64,000 nt of DNA from Agarophyton chilense (GCA_030374765.1 JARGXX010000077.1:744001-808000); one strand, 5' to 3'. Shown: positions 42,809 to 52,824, counted from the stretch's first letter. Notes: generated from the letters alone by a model not told the origin. Made by a program: numbers and translations.

Positions 42809-45736
42809 TTAAGAGTCCCTTCTCAACGTGAGGTACAGTTTTCTTCCCCCGGGGTGGGCGCCAACTTTCACATAGTGCGTGAGGTGTAATACCCTCTGTT
42901 GTAGGGTGTGCGGCACCACTATCCTCGGGCGAGGTCCATCGGTCCTGATTAGGTAACCCTGATCGTCGTCCTCGAAAGGTAACTGAAATCCTTCGTTGAG
43001 GCGAGCCCGAATCCGTGTACAGAATGGGTCGAGCTGTTGCTCGCGTATCATCTCCGCTGGAGAGATAGGTATAAAAGAGCCGGTCGGCGAATCCAGACTC
43101 TCGTTGACGAGTATATCGTCACAAACATCATCCGTCAGCGGTTGAGCTCCTCCCTCGAGGTCCGATACCATAAAACATGGGATGTCATCGTCCTCGTAGG
43201 GTTCCGTTTCCGCTGTGGTTCCCAAGCGGGATAGTGCATCAGCCTGAGTGTTCAGCTTCCCTTTCTTGTACAGGATCTCAAAGTCGAATTCCGACAGTCG
43301 GAGACGCCAGCGCATAAGGCGGCCCGAGGGTTCGGAGATCTCCAGGAGCCAAAGCAAGCATGCGTGGTCCGTATGGACTTTGAAACGAGTACCCATCAGA
43401 GAGGGGCGAAGTGTAGCTAAGGCCCACACAACGGCTAAACATTCTTTCTCGGAGACCGAGTAGTTCCTTTCATGGACATTCAGGGAACGTGACCAGTACC
43501 CAATAGGGTGACGTTCACCATCCTCAGAGGATTGGAACAGTGCACAACCTACTTGGTTTGCACTAGCATCGGTGTCCACTTCGTAAGGGAGCCCAGGATT
43601 GGGTAGAGCCAAGATTGGCGGTGATGTTACGGCATTCACCAATGCCGTGAAGGCAGACGCTTCCGCGTCGCCAAAAGGTTCCAGTTCAACTGGTTGTCCC
43701 TTCGTCAGGAGCCTGTTGAGGGGGGTGGCAATATCCGCAAAGTTCGGGACGAATCGGCGATACACGTTACACAGACCTAAGAAGGATCGCAACTCCGTTT
43801 GAGTTTTCGGGTGTTTTGCTTCCTTCAAGGATTTCACTCGTACTTCATCGATTGAAAGCTGTCCGGGACGGATGATATGACCCAGATACTTAACCGAATC
43901 GGTGAAAAACTCGCACTTCTTGAGTTTCAAGGTGATTCCCGCGTCGCGGAGTATCTTCATTACGTCCCTGACGTGTTCGAGGTGGTCATCCAGGTTGTTG
44001 GAGAAGACAATAATGTCGTCTAAATACACTAGACACGTCCTCCACTTGAAGGGAGCCAACAGAATGTCTATCGCCCGTTGAAACGTTGCGGGCGCATTTG
44101 TCAACCCAAAAGGCATCCTCCGGAATCGGAAAAGTCCTTGATGACACACGAAAGCCGTTTTGTCTCGATCTTCCTCCCTAATAGGGACTTGCCAGTAGCC
44201 CGAATTGGCGTCGAGGGTAGAGAAAACAGTAGCGCTCCCAAGGGAGTCGATGTATTCGTCCATCCGAGGGATCGGGTACACATCCTTAATGGTTACCTCG
44301 TTCAGGCGTCTGTAATCGATGCAGAAACGCCACGATCCATCCGGTTTCGGAACTAACACCACTGGTGAGGCCCAAGCGGACTGTGCAGGTTCAATTACGC
44401 CCGCTTTAAGCATCTTCTCCACCTGAGATTTCTCCTCTTCCCGAGCTTTCGGTCCAGCCCTGTAAGGGTGTTGGGCAATAGGCCGAGTGTTCGGTAACAA
44501 GTCGATGCGGTGTTCTGTAATCCCAATAGTTCCAAGGGAACCATCCGACATGGGGGTAAATTCACGAAGCATGTGCCTCAGCTTCTCCCTATGAGATGCG
44601 GGTACATGGTTGAGATCCCATTTCTCCAATCCCTGAACAGGATCCGTCTGGTCTGCTCCTGTGATAGGGGCCGTAACCTTCTGAGGTTTAAAGTGTTCAG
44701 CGTGTGGAGCTGCAGTCGTATGCTCACCGTCTTCCGCGATTTCGGCAGTGTCCTCCCCCTCCTTAGGGTCCGCCACACCAAGGACCTCTGCGATAGAGAT
44801 CTTTGTAGGTACGACCGCATGCGGGTGTGGAAGAACAGAACCCAGGATCTGGTGTTTGACCAAATGCTGCGTTGTCTTTCCAAAGTTGGCTACCAAAACC
44901 TTGAAAGGTGTATCCGGTTCCACGGAGACAACCCCATTCGCAAGGGCGAGTTGACGCCGCGTATACAGAGACGGGTTCGGTTGTACCACATGCACACCAA
45001 TTTGCTTGGTAACAACTGTGACCCAAACCGGGGTTTCTGGCGGGATAGCCACTGACTTCGCAACCTTTACCCGTGTAGACACCGGGTCCTTCTTCACAGA
45101 TTTCTGCTCGACAGGGAGAGGAACGCGTGTTCGCGCTGCTCCCTGTAAGGGTTTACGAACAATTGGGATCGTAGACCCGTCTTCGAGTTCCACAGTTCTA
45201 TTCTGAGGACGGATGGCTTCCACGAAGCGGTCGCAAAAGTCACAATCCAGTATGACTGGTGCTGGAAGTGACTTGCATACAATAAACTCTAGCTGAACGA
45301 GATAGGAGCCTAAACTCACCATGAGGGAAATTGTACCCAGTGTCCGTAGCGGGTTGTTGTTCGCATCGGCGATATCCAAACGTGGACCGGTACGAACTTG
45401 GACCCGGAGCAGCGGGGGTAACAATTCAACATGAATTAAGTTAGGAGCGGCTCCTGTATCCAGGACAGATATTTGACGAACCATAAACTGGTTGGACAGG
45501 CCGAAGTCGGCGAATACTTTATAATTCCGCTTGGCCATTACCATAACTCGATCCGGAATACGGAGATTACGGGACCGTACCCACGGGCGACGGAGGACAC
45601 TAAAGTATCCCGAGTTAACGTCGGTGTCAGCCGTTCTCCTTGAAAGGATAGTCACAGCTAGGGAGCGAAGCTGGAGCGCCTCGGGCGTCTTCAACTCCCG
45701 CTTAGAAGACGCCCCTCCCGCAGGGGAGACTCCCAA
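42809..45736 (-). CDS. Element B pol: protease, reverse transcriptase, RNase H
   Basis: The frame is open from about 45832 and has no ATG of its own at the start, so it is expected to be made as a Gag-Pol fusion by -1 frameshifting at the end of gag. Ordered domains: aspartic protease (SVLDTGAAPNLIH), reverse transcriptase (SPVVLVPKPDGSWRFCIDYR; catalytic YLDDIIVFS), RNase H (VDTDASANQVG; HTDHACLLWLL) and the start of the integrase zinc region (HYVKVGAHPGG). Together these copy element RNA into cDNA in cytoplasmic particles. The frame is intact through RNase H and ends at TAA 42809-42811, where integrase would normally continue. The domain order PR-RT-RH-IN assigns it to Ty3/gypsy. Confidence 0.93.
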   Translation of the reverse strand: MGVSPAGGASSKRELKTPEALQLRSLAVTILSRRTADTDVNSGYFSVLRRPWVRSRNLRIPDRVMVMAKRNYKVFADFGLSNQFMVRQISVLDTGAAPNLIHVELLPPLLRVQVRTGPRLDIADANNNPLRTLGTISLMVSLGSYLVQLEFIVCKSLPAPVILDCDFCDRFVEAIRPQNRTVELEDGSTIPIVRKPLQGAARTRVPLPVEQKSVKKDPVSTRVKVAKSVAIPPETPVWVTVVTKQIGVHVVQPNPSLYTRRQLALANGVVSVEPDTPFKVLVANFGKTTQHLVKHQILGSVLPHPHAVVPTKISIAEVLGVADPKEGEDTAEIAEDGEHTTAAPHAEHFKPQKVTAPITGADQTDPVQGLEKWDLNHVPASHREKLRHMLREFTPMSDGSLGTIGITEHRIDLLPNTRPIAQHPYRAGPKAREEEKSQVEKMLKAGVIEPAQSAWASPVVLVPKPDGSWRFCIDYRRLNEVTIKDVYPIPRMDEYIDSLGSATVFSTLDANSGYWQVPIREEDRDKTAFVCHQGLFRFRRMPFGLTNAPATFQRAIDILLAPFKWRTCLVYLDDIIVFSNNLDDHLEHVRDVMKILRDAGITLKLKKCEFFTDSVKYLGHIIRPGQLSIDEVRVKSLKEAKHPKTQTELRSFLGLCNVYRRFVPNFADIATPLNRLLTKGQPVELEPFGDAEASAFTALVNAVTSPPILALPNPGLPYEVDTDASANQVGCALFQSSEDGERHPIGYWSRSLNVHERNYSVSEKECLAVVWALATLRPSLMGTRFKVHTDHACLLWLLEISEPSGRLMRWRLRLSEFDFEILYKKGKLNTQADALSRLGTTAETEPYEDDDIPCFMVSDLEGGAQPLTDDVCDDILVNESLDSPTGSFIPISPAEMIREQQLDPFCTRIRARLNEGFQLPFEDDDQGYLIRTDGPRPRIVVPHTLQQRVLHLTHYVKVGAHPGGRKLYLTLRRDS
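44751..44767 (-). other. Internal copy of the polypurine tract (proximal)
   Basis: The coding strand reads CCTAAGGAGGGGGAGGA within the region between protease and reverse transcriptase. The same 13-nt core occurs next to the 3' LTR and at 41591-41608. Confidence 0.5.
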
Positions 45737-45748
45737 GTTTAGTTTTTC
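45683..45748 (-). promoter_or_regulatory. Probable -1 ribosomal frameshift site between gag and pol
   Basis: On the coding strand, GAAAAAC (45748-45742) directly precedes the gag stop TAA (45741-45739); pol is in the -1 frame and overlaps gag by about 90 nt. Seven nucleotides on is a small hairpin GGGA-GTC-TCCC, and 27 nt on a perfect 10-bp stem GGGCGTCTTC / GAAGACGCCC (45683-45692 with 45705-45714). The loop's GGGAG can pair with an upstream CUCCC, allowing a pseudoknot. Confidence 0.5.
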
Positions 45749-47769
45749 GAAGCGGACCCCACCGAATTCGGTGCAGCTGCCTCGAAGGGGACCGGTTGTT
45801 CCCCGTTCGCGGGTACGAGTTCTGTATTCCTGTCAGCAATGTGAGTTCGGAGTATCCTTTGCTCCTCATAGGACCTACTCGGAACTCGAGCTTTCTCCTC
45901 AGGGGTCAGAGCCTCGTACTGAGCGATAATTCGTGAACCCTCCCGCAGGGGAAATGTGCAGTCTGGTGCTTTGTGACCACTGAGGTAACACAAATAGCAA
46001 ATCAGCTCTGCCGGGTTCGGTTGTGGACGTGAATCCACGCGACGTGGTGCTGTATCCCTCCATCCGGGGCGAGAGAACCGATCAGCGGTATTCGCAAAAG
46101 GTAGCGATGCGGCTGGCACCCTCCGTCCTTGGGTATAGAGCGCATGGTCTTCATCCGTAGTCGGAGCAGATGTCGACGGCAACTCAGACGTACCCATAGA
46201 TTCGGGGTTACTTCCCATGAAGTGAATGTTATCATTGACCCCCACAGGAGCAGGGCCTCCTGCGAGTGACAAAGACGAGTTACTTCCATCGGCGAGGAGT
46301 GCACGTGTCGGCCGACTCTTTCGGTTCTGCCGGGCACGGAGAGTATCCCCCTCAGCCTGGGCATACTGAACCAGTTCCAAGTAGGTCAGCTTGCGCTTCT
46401 CTTCCAGATGTCGGGCAACCAATGCCCTTATCGAGGGGTCCAAACCATCCACAAACATGGTGCATCTCTCGTAGGCGGGGAATACATTCCCGCATCGGTG
46501 AAACGCTTTATTCAAGCGAGTTGAATACACCGTTTCGGTTTCCATCAGCTTCTGCCGCGTATCCCTTAATGCAAGGATTGCTTCCTGAATCGCATTTCCA
46601 GTAGCGTATGACCTCAAGAGGTACTGCACCGCTTCGGGCCAGCACGTGACTCCCCCTTCCGAGGCTCGGGATGATCCACGGACGGAGTTGAACTGGTCTT
46701 CAGCCATCCCCTTTAAGAAATAGGGTAATGCAAGATACGCTTGCGCTTCACTCATACCGAGGATGTCAGCCTCCTGGACGAACCTCGCAAGGAAATCGAG
46801 CACCAGAATTGGGTCTGTTCCTGTGAACTCCCTCTTCTGTAGAGTGATGCTCAGCCTTTTGATGTAGTCCTTGACCTTACCCGTTCCGCGGGATGTTCGA
46901 TCTCCCGAAGGGTTATCCAACCGGTAATAGCGGTACGATAGCAGCTTCCGATAGAGAGGATTCGTCGGCTTCAGTTCCCTTAGTCCAAGGTGTTTCCTAC
47001 CCTTCTTCCGGGTACGGATTGCCCCTTGAGAGGTGTAAGTAGCCTTCGACCGAGTCGCCCGGGATGACCGGCGTCCATCTTCACTATCCGAAGATTCGGA
47101 GGACGAACTCGATGACGAGCGATTGGGATCGGAATCCGATAAATCCTCTTGGAGGTGAACCCTCTTCTTGGACTTGCGGCGGTCCCGTTTAGCGGAGCGG
47201 TGTTCTTCGTCTTCCGAAACGTTGGGTTTATCCTTCGAGGCTTCTGTGTCTCGGTCCATACGGATAATGGCCTCGAGGGTGTCCAGCCGAGCTCGGAATC
47301 GTTCCGCTTGCACGCGGTGTTCCTCCACGAGGCTCCGGTACTCCTGGATAAAGACCCCAGGGGTACCAAAGCTTTCCAAAAGGGAGTTCACATCCCTCCT
47401 CAGGGTACAAAGGTCATCGGCGACTCCCCGCACCTGGGCGTCCTCCACCTTGAGGCGGAGGGTAGTAACCTCCTGAAGGAGCTCGACGTGAGCCGCGTTG
47501 GCGATATCGATTCGAGTCTCCAGGCACTGTAATTCAGGGTCAGCCCGACTTCGGGGTGCTGCTGAGGGGGTCTCCACCACTGGAGCTGGGCCCACAGCCA
47601 CGACTTCTCGAGGACCTGAAACCACTGAGGGTGCTCTCCGAGTGTCCGGATCGATACCGGAATCGTTCCGACCTTCGGGAATTGAGCTCCTCGACCTAGG
47701 CGGGGCCGGGGGCACTGAATCCGCTTGACGGTTCGATCCAGTCCTGGAACCACGGGTAGGCGGCGACAT
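45739..47769 (-). CDS. Element B Gag polyprotein
   Basis: A 676-residue structural protein that would form the virus-like particle and package element RNA. Ser/Pro-rich N-terminus, a coiled coil at about 80-180, a Ser/Asp/Glu-rich segment, then a retrotransposon-gag domain (about 300-490) with FLARFVQEADILG and AYERCTMFVDGLDPSIRALV. A single CCHC zinc knuckle, CYLCYLSGHKAPDC, is near residue 590. The frame is intact from ATG 47769. The last codons before the stop overlap the proposed frameshift site. Unlike the integrase of the same element it shows no damage. Confidence 0.92.
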   Translation of the reverse strand: MSPPTRGSRTGSNRQADSVPPAPPRSRSSIPEGRNDSGIDPDTRRAPSVVSGPREVVAVGPAPVVETPSAAPRSRADPELQCLETRIDIANAAHVELLQEVTTLRLKVEDAQVRGVADDLCTLRRDVNSLLESFGTPGVFIQEYRSLVEEHRVQAERFRARLDTLEAIIRMDRDTEASKDKPNVSEDEEHRSAKRDRRKSKKRVHLQEDLSDSDPNRSSSSSSSESSDSEDGRRSSRATRSKATYTSQGAIRTRKKGRKHLGLRELKPTNPLYRKLLSYRYYRLDNPSGDRTSRGTGKVKDYIKRLSITLQKREFTGTDPILVLDFLARFVQEADILGMSEAQAYLALPYFLKGMAEDQFNSVRGSSRASEGGVTCWPEAVQYLLRSYATGNAIQEAILALRDTRQKLMETETVYSTRLNKAFHRCGNVFPAYERCTMFVDGLDPSIRALVARHLEEKRKLTYLELVQYAQAEGDTLRARQNRKSRPTRALLADGSNSSLSLAGGPAPVGVNDNIHFMGSNPESMGTSELPSTSAPTTDEDHALYTQGRRVPAASLPFANTADRFSRPGWRDTAPRRVDSRPQPNPAELICYLCYLSGHKAPDCTFPLREGSRIIAQYEALTPEEKARVPSRSYEEQRILRTHIADRNTELVPANGEQPVPFEAAAPNSVGSASKN

Positions 47770-47982
47770 GCTGCAGACACGACACCGACGATTCGGGGTA
47801 ACGATGAAATTCGATCACGAGATTCCCGGAGAACGGATGACGTAACACAAAACAAAAATAAAAACCAGTTCCACCCTTTCCAAAGGGGACCACTACAACC
47901 AATCACCACGACGGTGCTTCCTCTTCCAAGAGATATTCCAACACGTGGATGACCAACCCAAAAGTCCGAGAACGGATTCTAA

Positions 47983-47994
47983 GTCGGGAGACCA
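47983..47994 (-). other. Primer-binding site of element B
   Basis: On the coding strand TGGTCTCCCGAC begins two bases after the 5' LTR and would pair with the 3' end of a tRNA ending GTCGGGAGACCA. The tRNA species cannot be named from this window. Confidence 0.75.
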
Positions 47995-47996
47995 CT

Positions 47997-48911
47997 TGTG
48001 GAGCAAAACCCGGCGACGGGAAGTGCTCTCAAGGTGTTCGAAGCCTTGCTCCCTGGGGGAGGCAGACTCAGAGACAGAGCCCTCCGTTCCACCCGTAGTG
48101 TGGGGTGTAACTCCCCCGGGAGATTCCGGCAGTACCGACGGAGGTGAGGGGTAGAAACCGTTGGATCGGGAATGGGTATGGGTATCCCAAAGAATGGGGG
48201 AAATCCGGCGAAGAGGAAAAACGGGGCGAGGGTCGGGCACTAACAGGCACCGGACCCGAGAACCAGAAAAGGGGCGAAACAACAAAAGAAACCCAATACA
48301 GGGGCGAAAACATGTCCTCGAAAGGAAACACAAAAAGCACGCAACAAGTAAGCCGAACCCCCACGGGGTATCGTGCACGCAGGTCGTCTGAGCGGTCCCA
48401 AGGGGGTGGTTGCACGGAACCCAAACGTGGGCACTCTCCAAGTGGAGTCGTGTCCCTACGCAGGCGTTGCTAACCAGAGCCCGTTCCGGGTTGTAAGGCC
48501 GAAACGATGGCGACGAAGAACCTCTAAAGGTATCGAAAACCAACCTTGGTTACCATTTACTTTGAGCTTCGGACTGCCAGATCTCATCTCCCTAAGTAGG
48601 GCCCACTAACTAAACTCTACAGTAGTGCACACCTGCTCAGGGCCATACACGTGGAGATCCCACTGTCAGGGCCCAAAAGTCCAACGTTCTAACAAATATC
48701 CAAAAATCGGTGCCAAAATTAAGCCACGTGTATCACGGGGCCAATCCAACCATGGGCCATCCGAATTGTCAATTCATAGGCGAACTCTAACCAGAAAACA
48801 GTGCCACCTCAGCACACCTTAGAGGGGATCATAGTCATAACCCTCGGAGGGTTCAATCCTCATTCTATGAGTTGCATCTTCAAGTATCCCCTAACTGGGC
48901 GTTGCTCTACA
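47997..48911 (-). repeat. 5' LTR of element B
   Basis: 915 bp, partner of 37314-38229. It should hold the promoter for gag-pol transcription on the minus strand. Eleven or so differences from the other LTR all fall within its plus-strand first 400 bp. Confidence 0.93.
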
Positions 48912-48915
48912 TCGA

Positions 48916-50628
48916 CTAGTAGAAACTCTCGCGTATTGTGCTTTCGGTCCCGTCCTGGCCCCGGTGGCCCATCGTGCCACCATGTGACACTATCAGCACT
49001 CGGAGCTGTAGCTCCGCATCATCCTCAGGCACCCAGATGCGACTCCCTTTCTTCCAGAGCCGATTATCCGGATCGAGTGCCAGTCCAGCTTTCGGTGAGC
49101 TTGATCTTTCCTGCGCGTCACGAAGCGAGGATATAATTGGCCATTCTATATCATCAGCAGCTGGCGCCATTTGTGCTGTAGTCTCTAATAGAGAGCAGAT
49201 AGTGCGCATAGGGTGATGCTGCTCAACGCGGTAACCCTTGCACCATCTTGTGAGCATATCTGCGCAGACGTTCTTGTCGCCATCGATGTGCTCAAGTATG
49301 TAGTCAAACCAAGATAGAAATACTGCCCAGCGTTGCACCTTACTCACAATATGGCGGCCGAGTGCCGGCTCGAAAGCGAGCGGGGCAAAGACGAAGAGGA
49401 TATTGCGGTGGTCTGTGTGGACGTGCGCTGGTTGCTCGTTGAAGAAGAGGTAGTCCATTTTGTCGAACACTTGCATAATAGCAAACCCTTCCTTCTCGAA
49501 CATACTCCAATTCCGCTCGGCCTTCTTGAACTCGGCGCCGAGGAAAGCGAGGGGCTCATGGCGTTGCTCCTCGATTGGTAGAGCGAGCTGGTCTAGCTTG
49601 GTCTGTGTCACCACGCCGGACCAGAAATATTCCGACGCATCAGTGTAGACGCATAGAATGTACCCTTCTTTCGGGTATGCCAGCTCAACCGCGTTGCGAA
49701 GATTGTCTTTCAAGGCTCGAAAGGCCTGTTCGTGCTCAGCGCCCCAAGCCAAACTGCGCAACGGCACATCCTTGATAGACCTCTTAGTCCTTCGGCCCTT
49801 TAGCTTATAAGCCCTCTCGAGCACGGCCGTTAGCGGAGCGACAGTGCGCGAAAAGTCTGGTATTGCGTTCTGCATCCAATGGCAACAGTGCACAAATGAG
49901 CACAACTCCCCGGCCGTTATGGGAGAGTGCATGTTTCGGAGCCCCTCCACCTTGGCGGGGTCCATCTTGTACCCTTCACCGCTGACTATTCTGCCACACC
50001 ACTTGATGGAGCGTTCGAGGACTTTGCACTTCTTAGCGGAGAGGTATAGCCCAACCTCCTCGCATATGCCAAAGAAAGTTTCTAATCCATCAAGTAGCTC
50101 TCCCTCCTCCTTGGCATGGAGGAAAAAATCGTCCAACCAAGCCTTAAGCTTACTCCGTAGCTCAGAAAATAAAGGCTCGATCGTGCTCTGGAAGTGAGCC
50201 GTAGCGTTAGTTAGCCCAGGCAGAGTCCTCGTAGAGGTGTAGGTACCCTGCGGGGTTACCACCCCACACTTCTAAAAGCTGTCGGGGTGGAGCGGGAGTT
50301 GCCATTAGCCGCTAACGAAGTCCAACACCGCGAAGCACTTACTTCCAGCAAAGTCATATAGTTCTGACTCGACGTGCAGCATGGGCCAAGCTTGCTTGAC
50401 CGTGGCAGCATTGACCGGCCGGAGGTCGATGGCCATGCGGAACTGCGCCCGCGATCCCAGCTTCGGTATTAGGAGCGGTGCGGCTTGCCATTCGGCATCG
50501 GGGTTTGGAACAAAAAAAGTCCATCTTGACCAACTGGTCCACGTACCGTTTAAGGTACGCCCTCTGCGCAGCGGGATACCGCCGCGCCTTCACCTTGACG
50601 GGCTTTTTCCCTGGCAGGGTTGCAACCC
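48916..50628 (-). pseudogene. Element A reverse transcriptase and RNase H
   Basis: Begins around 50628 in a frame shifted relative to gag-protease; a second frame change is needed near the A7 run at 50512-50518. Two in-frame stops follow, TAA 50305-50307 and TAG 50272-50274, then an open frame of 448 codons with RT catalytic residues WLDDFFLHA, thumb and connection, RNase H motifs VYTDASEYFW and HVHTDHRNILFVF, and the start of the integrase zinc region (SHGGTMGHRGQDG). TAG 48916-48918 occupies the usual Trp after FY, directly beside the element B insertion point. Reverse transcription by this copy is impossible. Confidence 0.87.
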
Positions 50629-52371
50629 TTAAAAGTCTGACCTTGGCTGGGGGGGATTTGCCCAGCCTAAGTCGAAAACCTGCCGATACCTTTTGTGTAG
50701 GTCGGATAGCATCTGCGCCCCAGCCTCGCTCAAGACAGCTTCTTGGGCGGCGACCACGCCGGCATGCCAAGCCTCTGTAAGCTCGTCAGGGTCATCCTCG
50801 CCGAGGTCGACATAAACGTCAGTCTCCTCCAGGCAATCCTTATCAGCTCCCCCTTCGGAGTGAAAAATTCCATCATCCCAGAGTGCCGCGATCAGACTCG
50901 GCGGGTCCTCGTCGTTAACGCGCACGGCATTGCGCATGGCAAGCTCGTTCTGCTTGCGCGCGTGTTTCTCCAGCAGCGACGGCATGTCCGCCACTCCATC
51001 TAGACGCTCTGCGGCTGCCTGCAGCAAGATCTTATTGTCCAACCCCAGCGCAGCGAGGTCCTCTCTTCCAATCAGCACGCACGCAATCGGCTGGTCGACC
51101 ACGTGCCACCACATCTTGCGGAGCAAAATCTTCGAGCCATGACGAATGCGTAGAGTCACATCCAGCTGCACCTTCTCCGACGAAGTCAACTTTGCTTCAC
51201 CCTCGAGGACGGTGTCGAAAGACTTGGTGTTATTCAAAGACACCTTATTTAAAATAAACCCATTTTGGTTCAGCTCCTCGGCGATCTTTTTGGGAAGGAC
51301 ATTGATGTCCGACCCTTGATCCGCCATCACCACGATCTCAATCGCTCCAGCCCCAAGCGTCGCGCTGAACAACGTCTCATGACTGTCGATGGCCGCAGCA
51401 CCAACGCGGCTAACAGCTCCATCACTCCTTCCACCCTTGGTGTCAAACTTGACTTTTTTCGGGCGGTTTGCGCGATACTTCTCAATCAGCTCTTTCTTAC
51501 GCACATCCGAGGTGTTCTTACAATTACGTAGAAAGTGGTGCTCGTGGCACCTCGGGTTCAGACAAGTCGGCATCTGAAACTTGCGCGTATTGGTGCCGGG
51601 CTTGTTACGGTTCATATTATCAATAACCGACGAGCCAGATGCACGACCATTCTTCTGGTTCTTTCTATGCCAGGAGGGCTTGTCATCGACCTTGCCCGGA
51701 CGATGGCGCACGTCCATGCGCTCCACCTTCTCGACAATGGTCGCTTCCTACACCATGATCTCGACGTTCTTGAAGAAATCCGTCTTGTTAATTTGCTCCT
51801 TGCTTCTCATCTCAATAAGGTCTTCCATGTGCGTCTTCAGCAGCGCCGGCTTGGTCCTGGTCCTCTGGTGAGAGATGGCCACCTAGGGACACTTGTACAA
51901 CACATTCTTATACCCCTCAGCCTCCAGCGCCTCCTCATAATCGAGGACCAACTGCCAGATTCGGCCACGAGCATCACGGATCGTCATGTCCATCTTGATG
52001 TTCTTAACGATGCGCTCCCAGTCCTCCTTGCGGAGATCATTGAACGCAACCTCTGTGCGGGCCTCAAGAAAGGCCCGCAGCTTCTCCTCAGTAACCCCAG
52101 TCAGCGACGTAGCCTCCAGAAACTTACCGCGCCAAAGCATCCTCTGAACGAGCGGCTCAATCGAGCTCTTCAGAGAGATCGGCTTCAGCGACTCGTCGCC
52201 AAGCGACTTCTTCTCTTCAACCTGCGCCTCATAAAGCTCACGGTTCTTGAGGAACTTAGCAGTAGACGGAATGTCTATGCTCTTCAGTCGGGGAGCCTCC
52301 AGACCGACCACAGTGGTCTGTCTGACGATCTCAGAGTCAGCCCCGGTATCTTTACATGTTCGATCAGACAT
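50629..52371 (-). pseudogene. Element A gag and protease
   Basis: One continuous frame from ATG 52371 with TAG codons at 51883-51885 and 51748-51750. It has a helical gag (about residues 20-160), a zinc-knuckle-like CLNPRCHEHHFLRNC, and a retropepsin segment with VVMADQGSDINVLP, where the usual Asp-Thr/Ser-Gly is Asp-Gln-Gly. After the protease it stays open to TAA 50629-50631; a C7 run at 50649-50655 (G on the plus strand) marks where the frame moves to reverse transcriptase. Confidence 0.8.
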
Positions 52372-52434
52372 ACCTGCTTAGAAAACAAACAAACACACGA
52401 AACTTAGAAACGATAAACGCGAAAAAGTAATTAC

Positions 52435-52824
52435 TGTGCCGCCTCGTGGGTTAGGTGCGCTTGCTTGCGTGCGTCGGGTCGATCCCGATGCGAAAAGGAA
52501 AAACGTTGATGCTCGCGTGCGTGCGAGAATTACGTCAGCTGGAGAAGAGAGTCAGATGGCAAGTTGCAGTACGTCAGTCCGTTTCTTCGACTGAGTATGT
52601 TGCCTTTAATAAAATTGACCTACCGTCTATCTGCGTCCCTTCACCGTCCTCTCGACAGATCACTGGGCGACAGAGTCGACGGGGGTCGACTCGTTTTTGT
52701 GAGCCAAGATAGTGTCGCTTTGTTCACGACCTTTCCCAACGGGAACACCATCTCGATACAGATTTGATTCTGACCGTTTGAGATCCGGCTTGGCGATTTG
52801 TGCCAAAGCCAGTCAGGCACAACA
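52435..52824 (-). repeat. 5' LTR of element A
   Basis: 390 bp, partner of 35641-35982; it keeps the 48 bp that the other copy lacks. No TGG-type primer-binding site is visible just inside it on the coding strand. Confidence 0.9.

Larger units (their letters stand above)
37314..48911 (-). mobile_element. Inner Ty3/gypsy chromodomain retrotransposon (element B)
   Basis: An 11.6-kb element with LTRs 37314-38229 and 47997-48911 and a 5-bp target duplication TCGAC at 37309-37313 and 48912-48916. It is inserted into the integrase gene of element A in the same orientation. Minus-strand order: 5' LTR, PBS, gag, pol in the -1 frame, damaged integrase, long Pro/Ser-rich tail, chromodomain remnant. Between pol and the 3' LTR is an intact ORF on the plus strand. 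It is about twice the size of a minimal gypsy element. The LTRs differ at about eleven positions, all in their first 400 bp. Confidence 0.93.
35641..52824 (-). mobile_element. Outer LTR retrotransposon (element A), interrupted by element B
   Basis: Bounded by direct repeats 35641-35982 and 52435-52824 that begin TG and end CA, with TCGC on both flanks as a possible 4-bp target duplication. Without the nested insert it is about 5.6 kb. Its coding strand is minus: gag and protease at right, reverse transcriptase and RNase H in the middle, integrase at left beyond the insertion. The order PR-RT-RH-IN is that of Ty3/gypsy-type elements. The coding part carries eight in-frame stops and at least two frame changes, so this copy cannot make its own proteins, although the LTRs differ by only about three substitutions plus one 48-bp deletion. 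Confidence 0.88.

Noticed and set aside
51535-52407. 290-codon plus-strand frame opposite element A gag
   Set aside because: It is the complement of a leucine- and lysine-codon-rich gag sequence, which explains its open frame.
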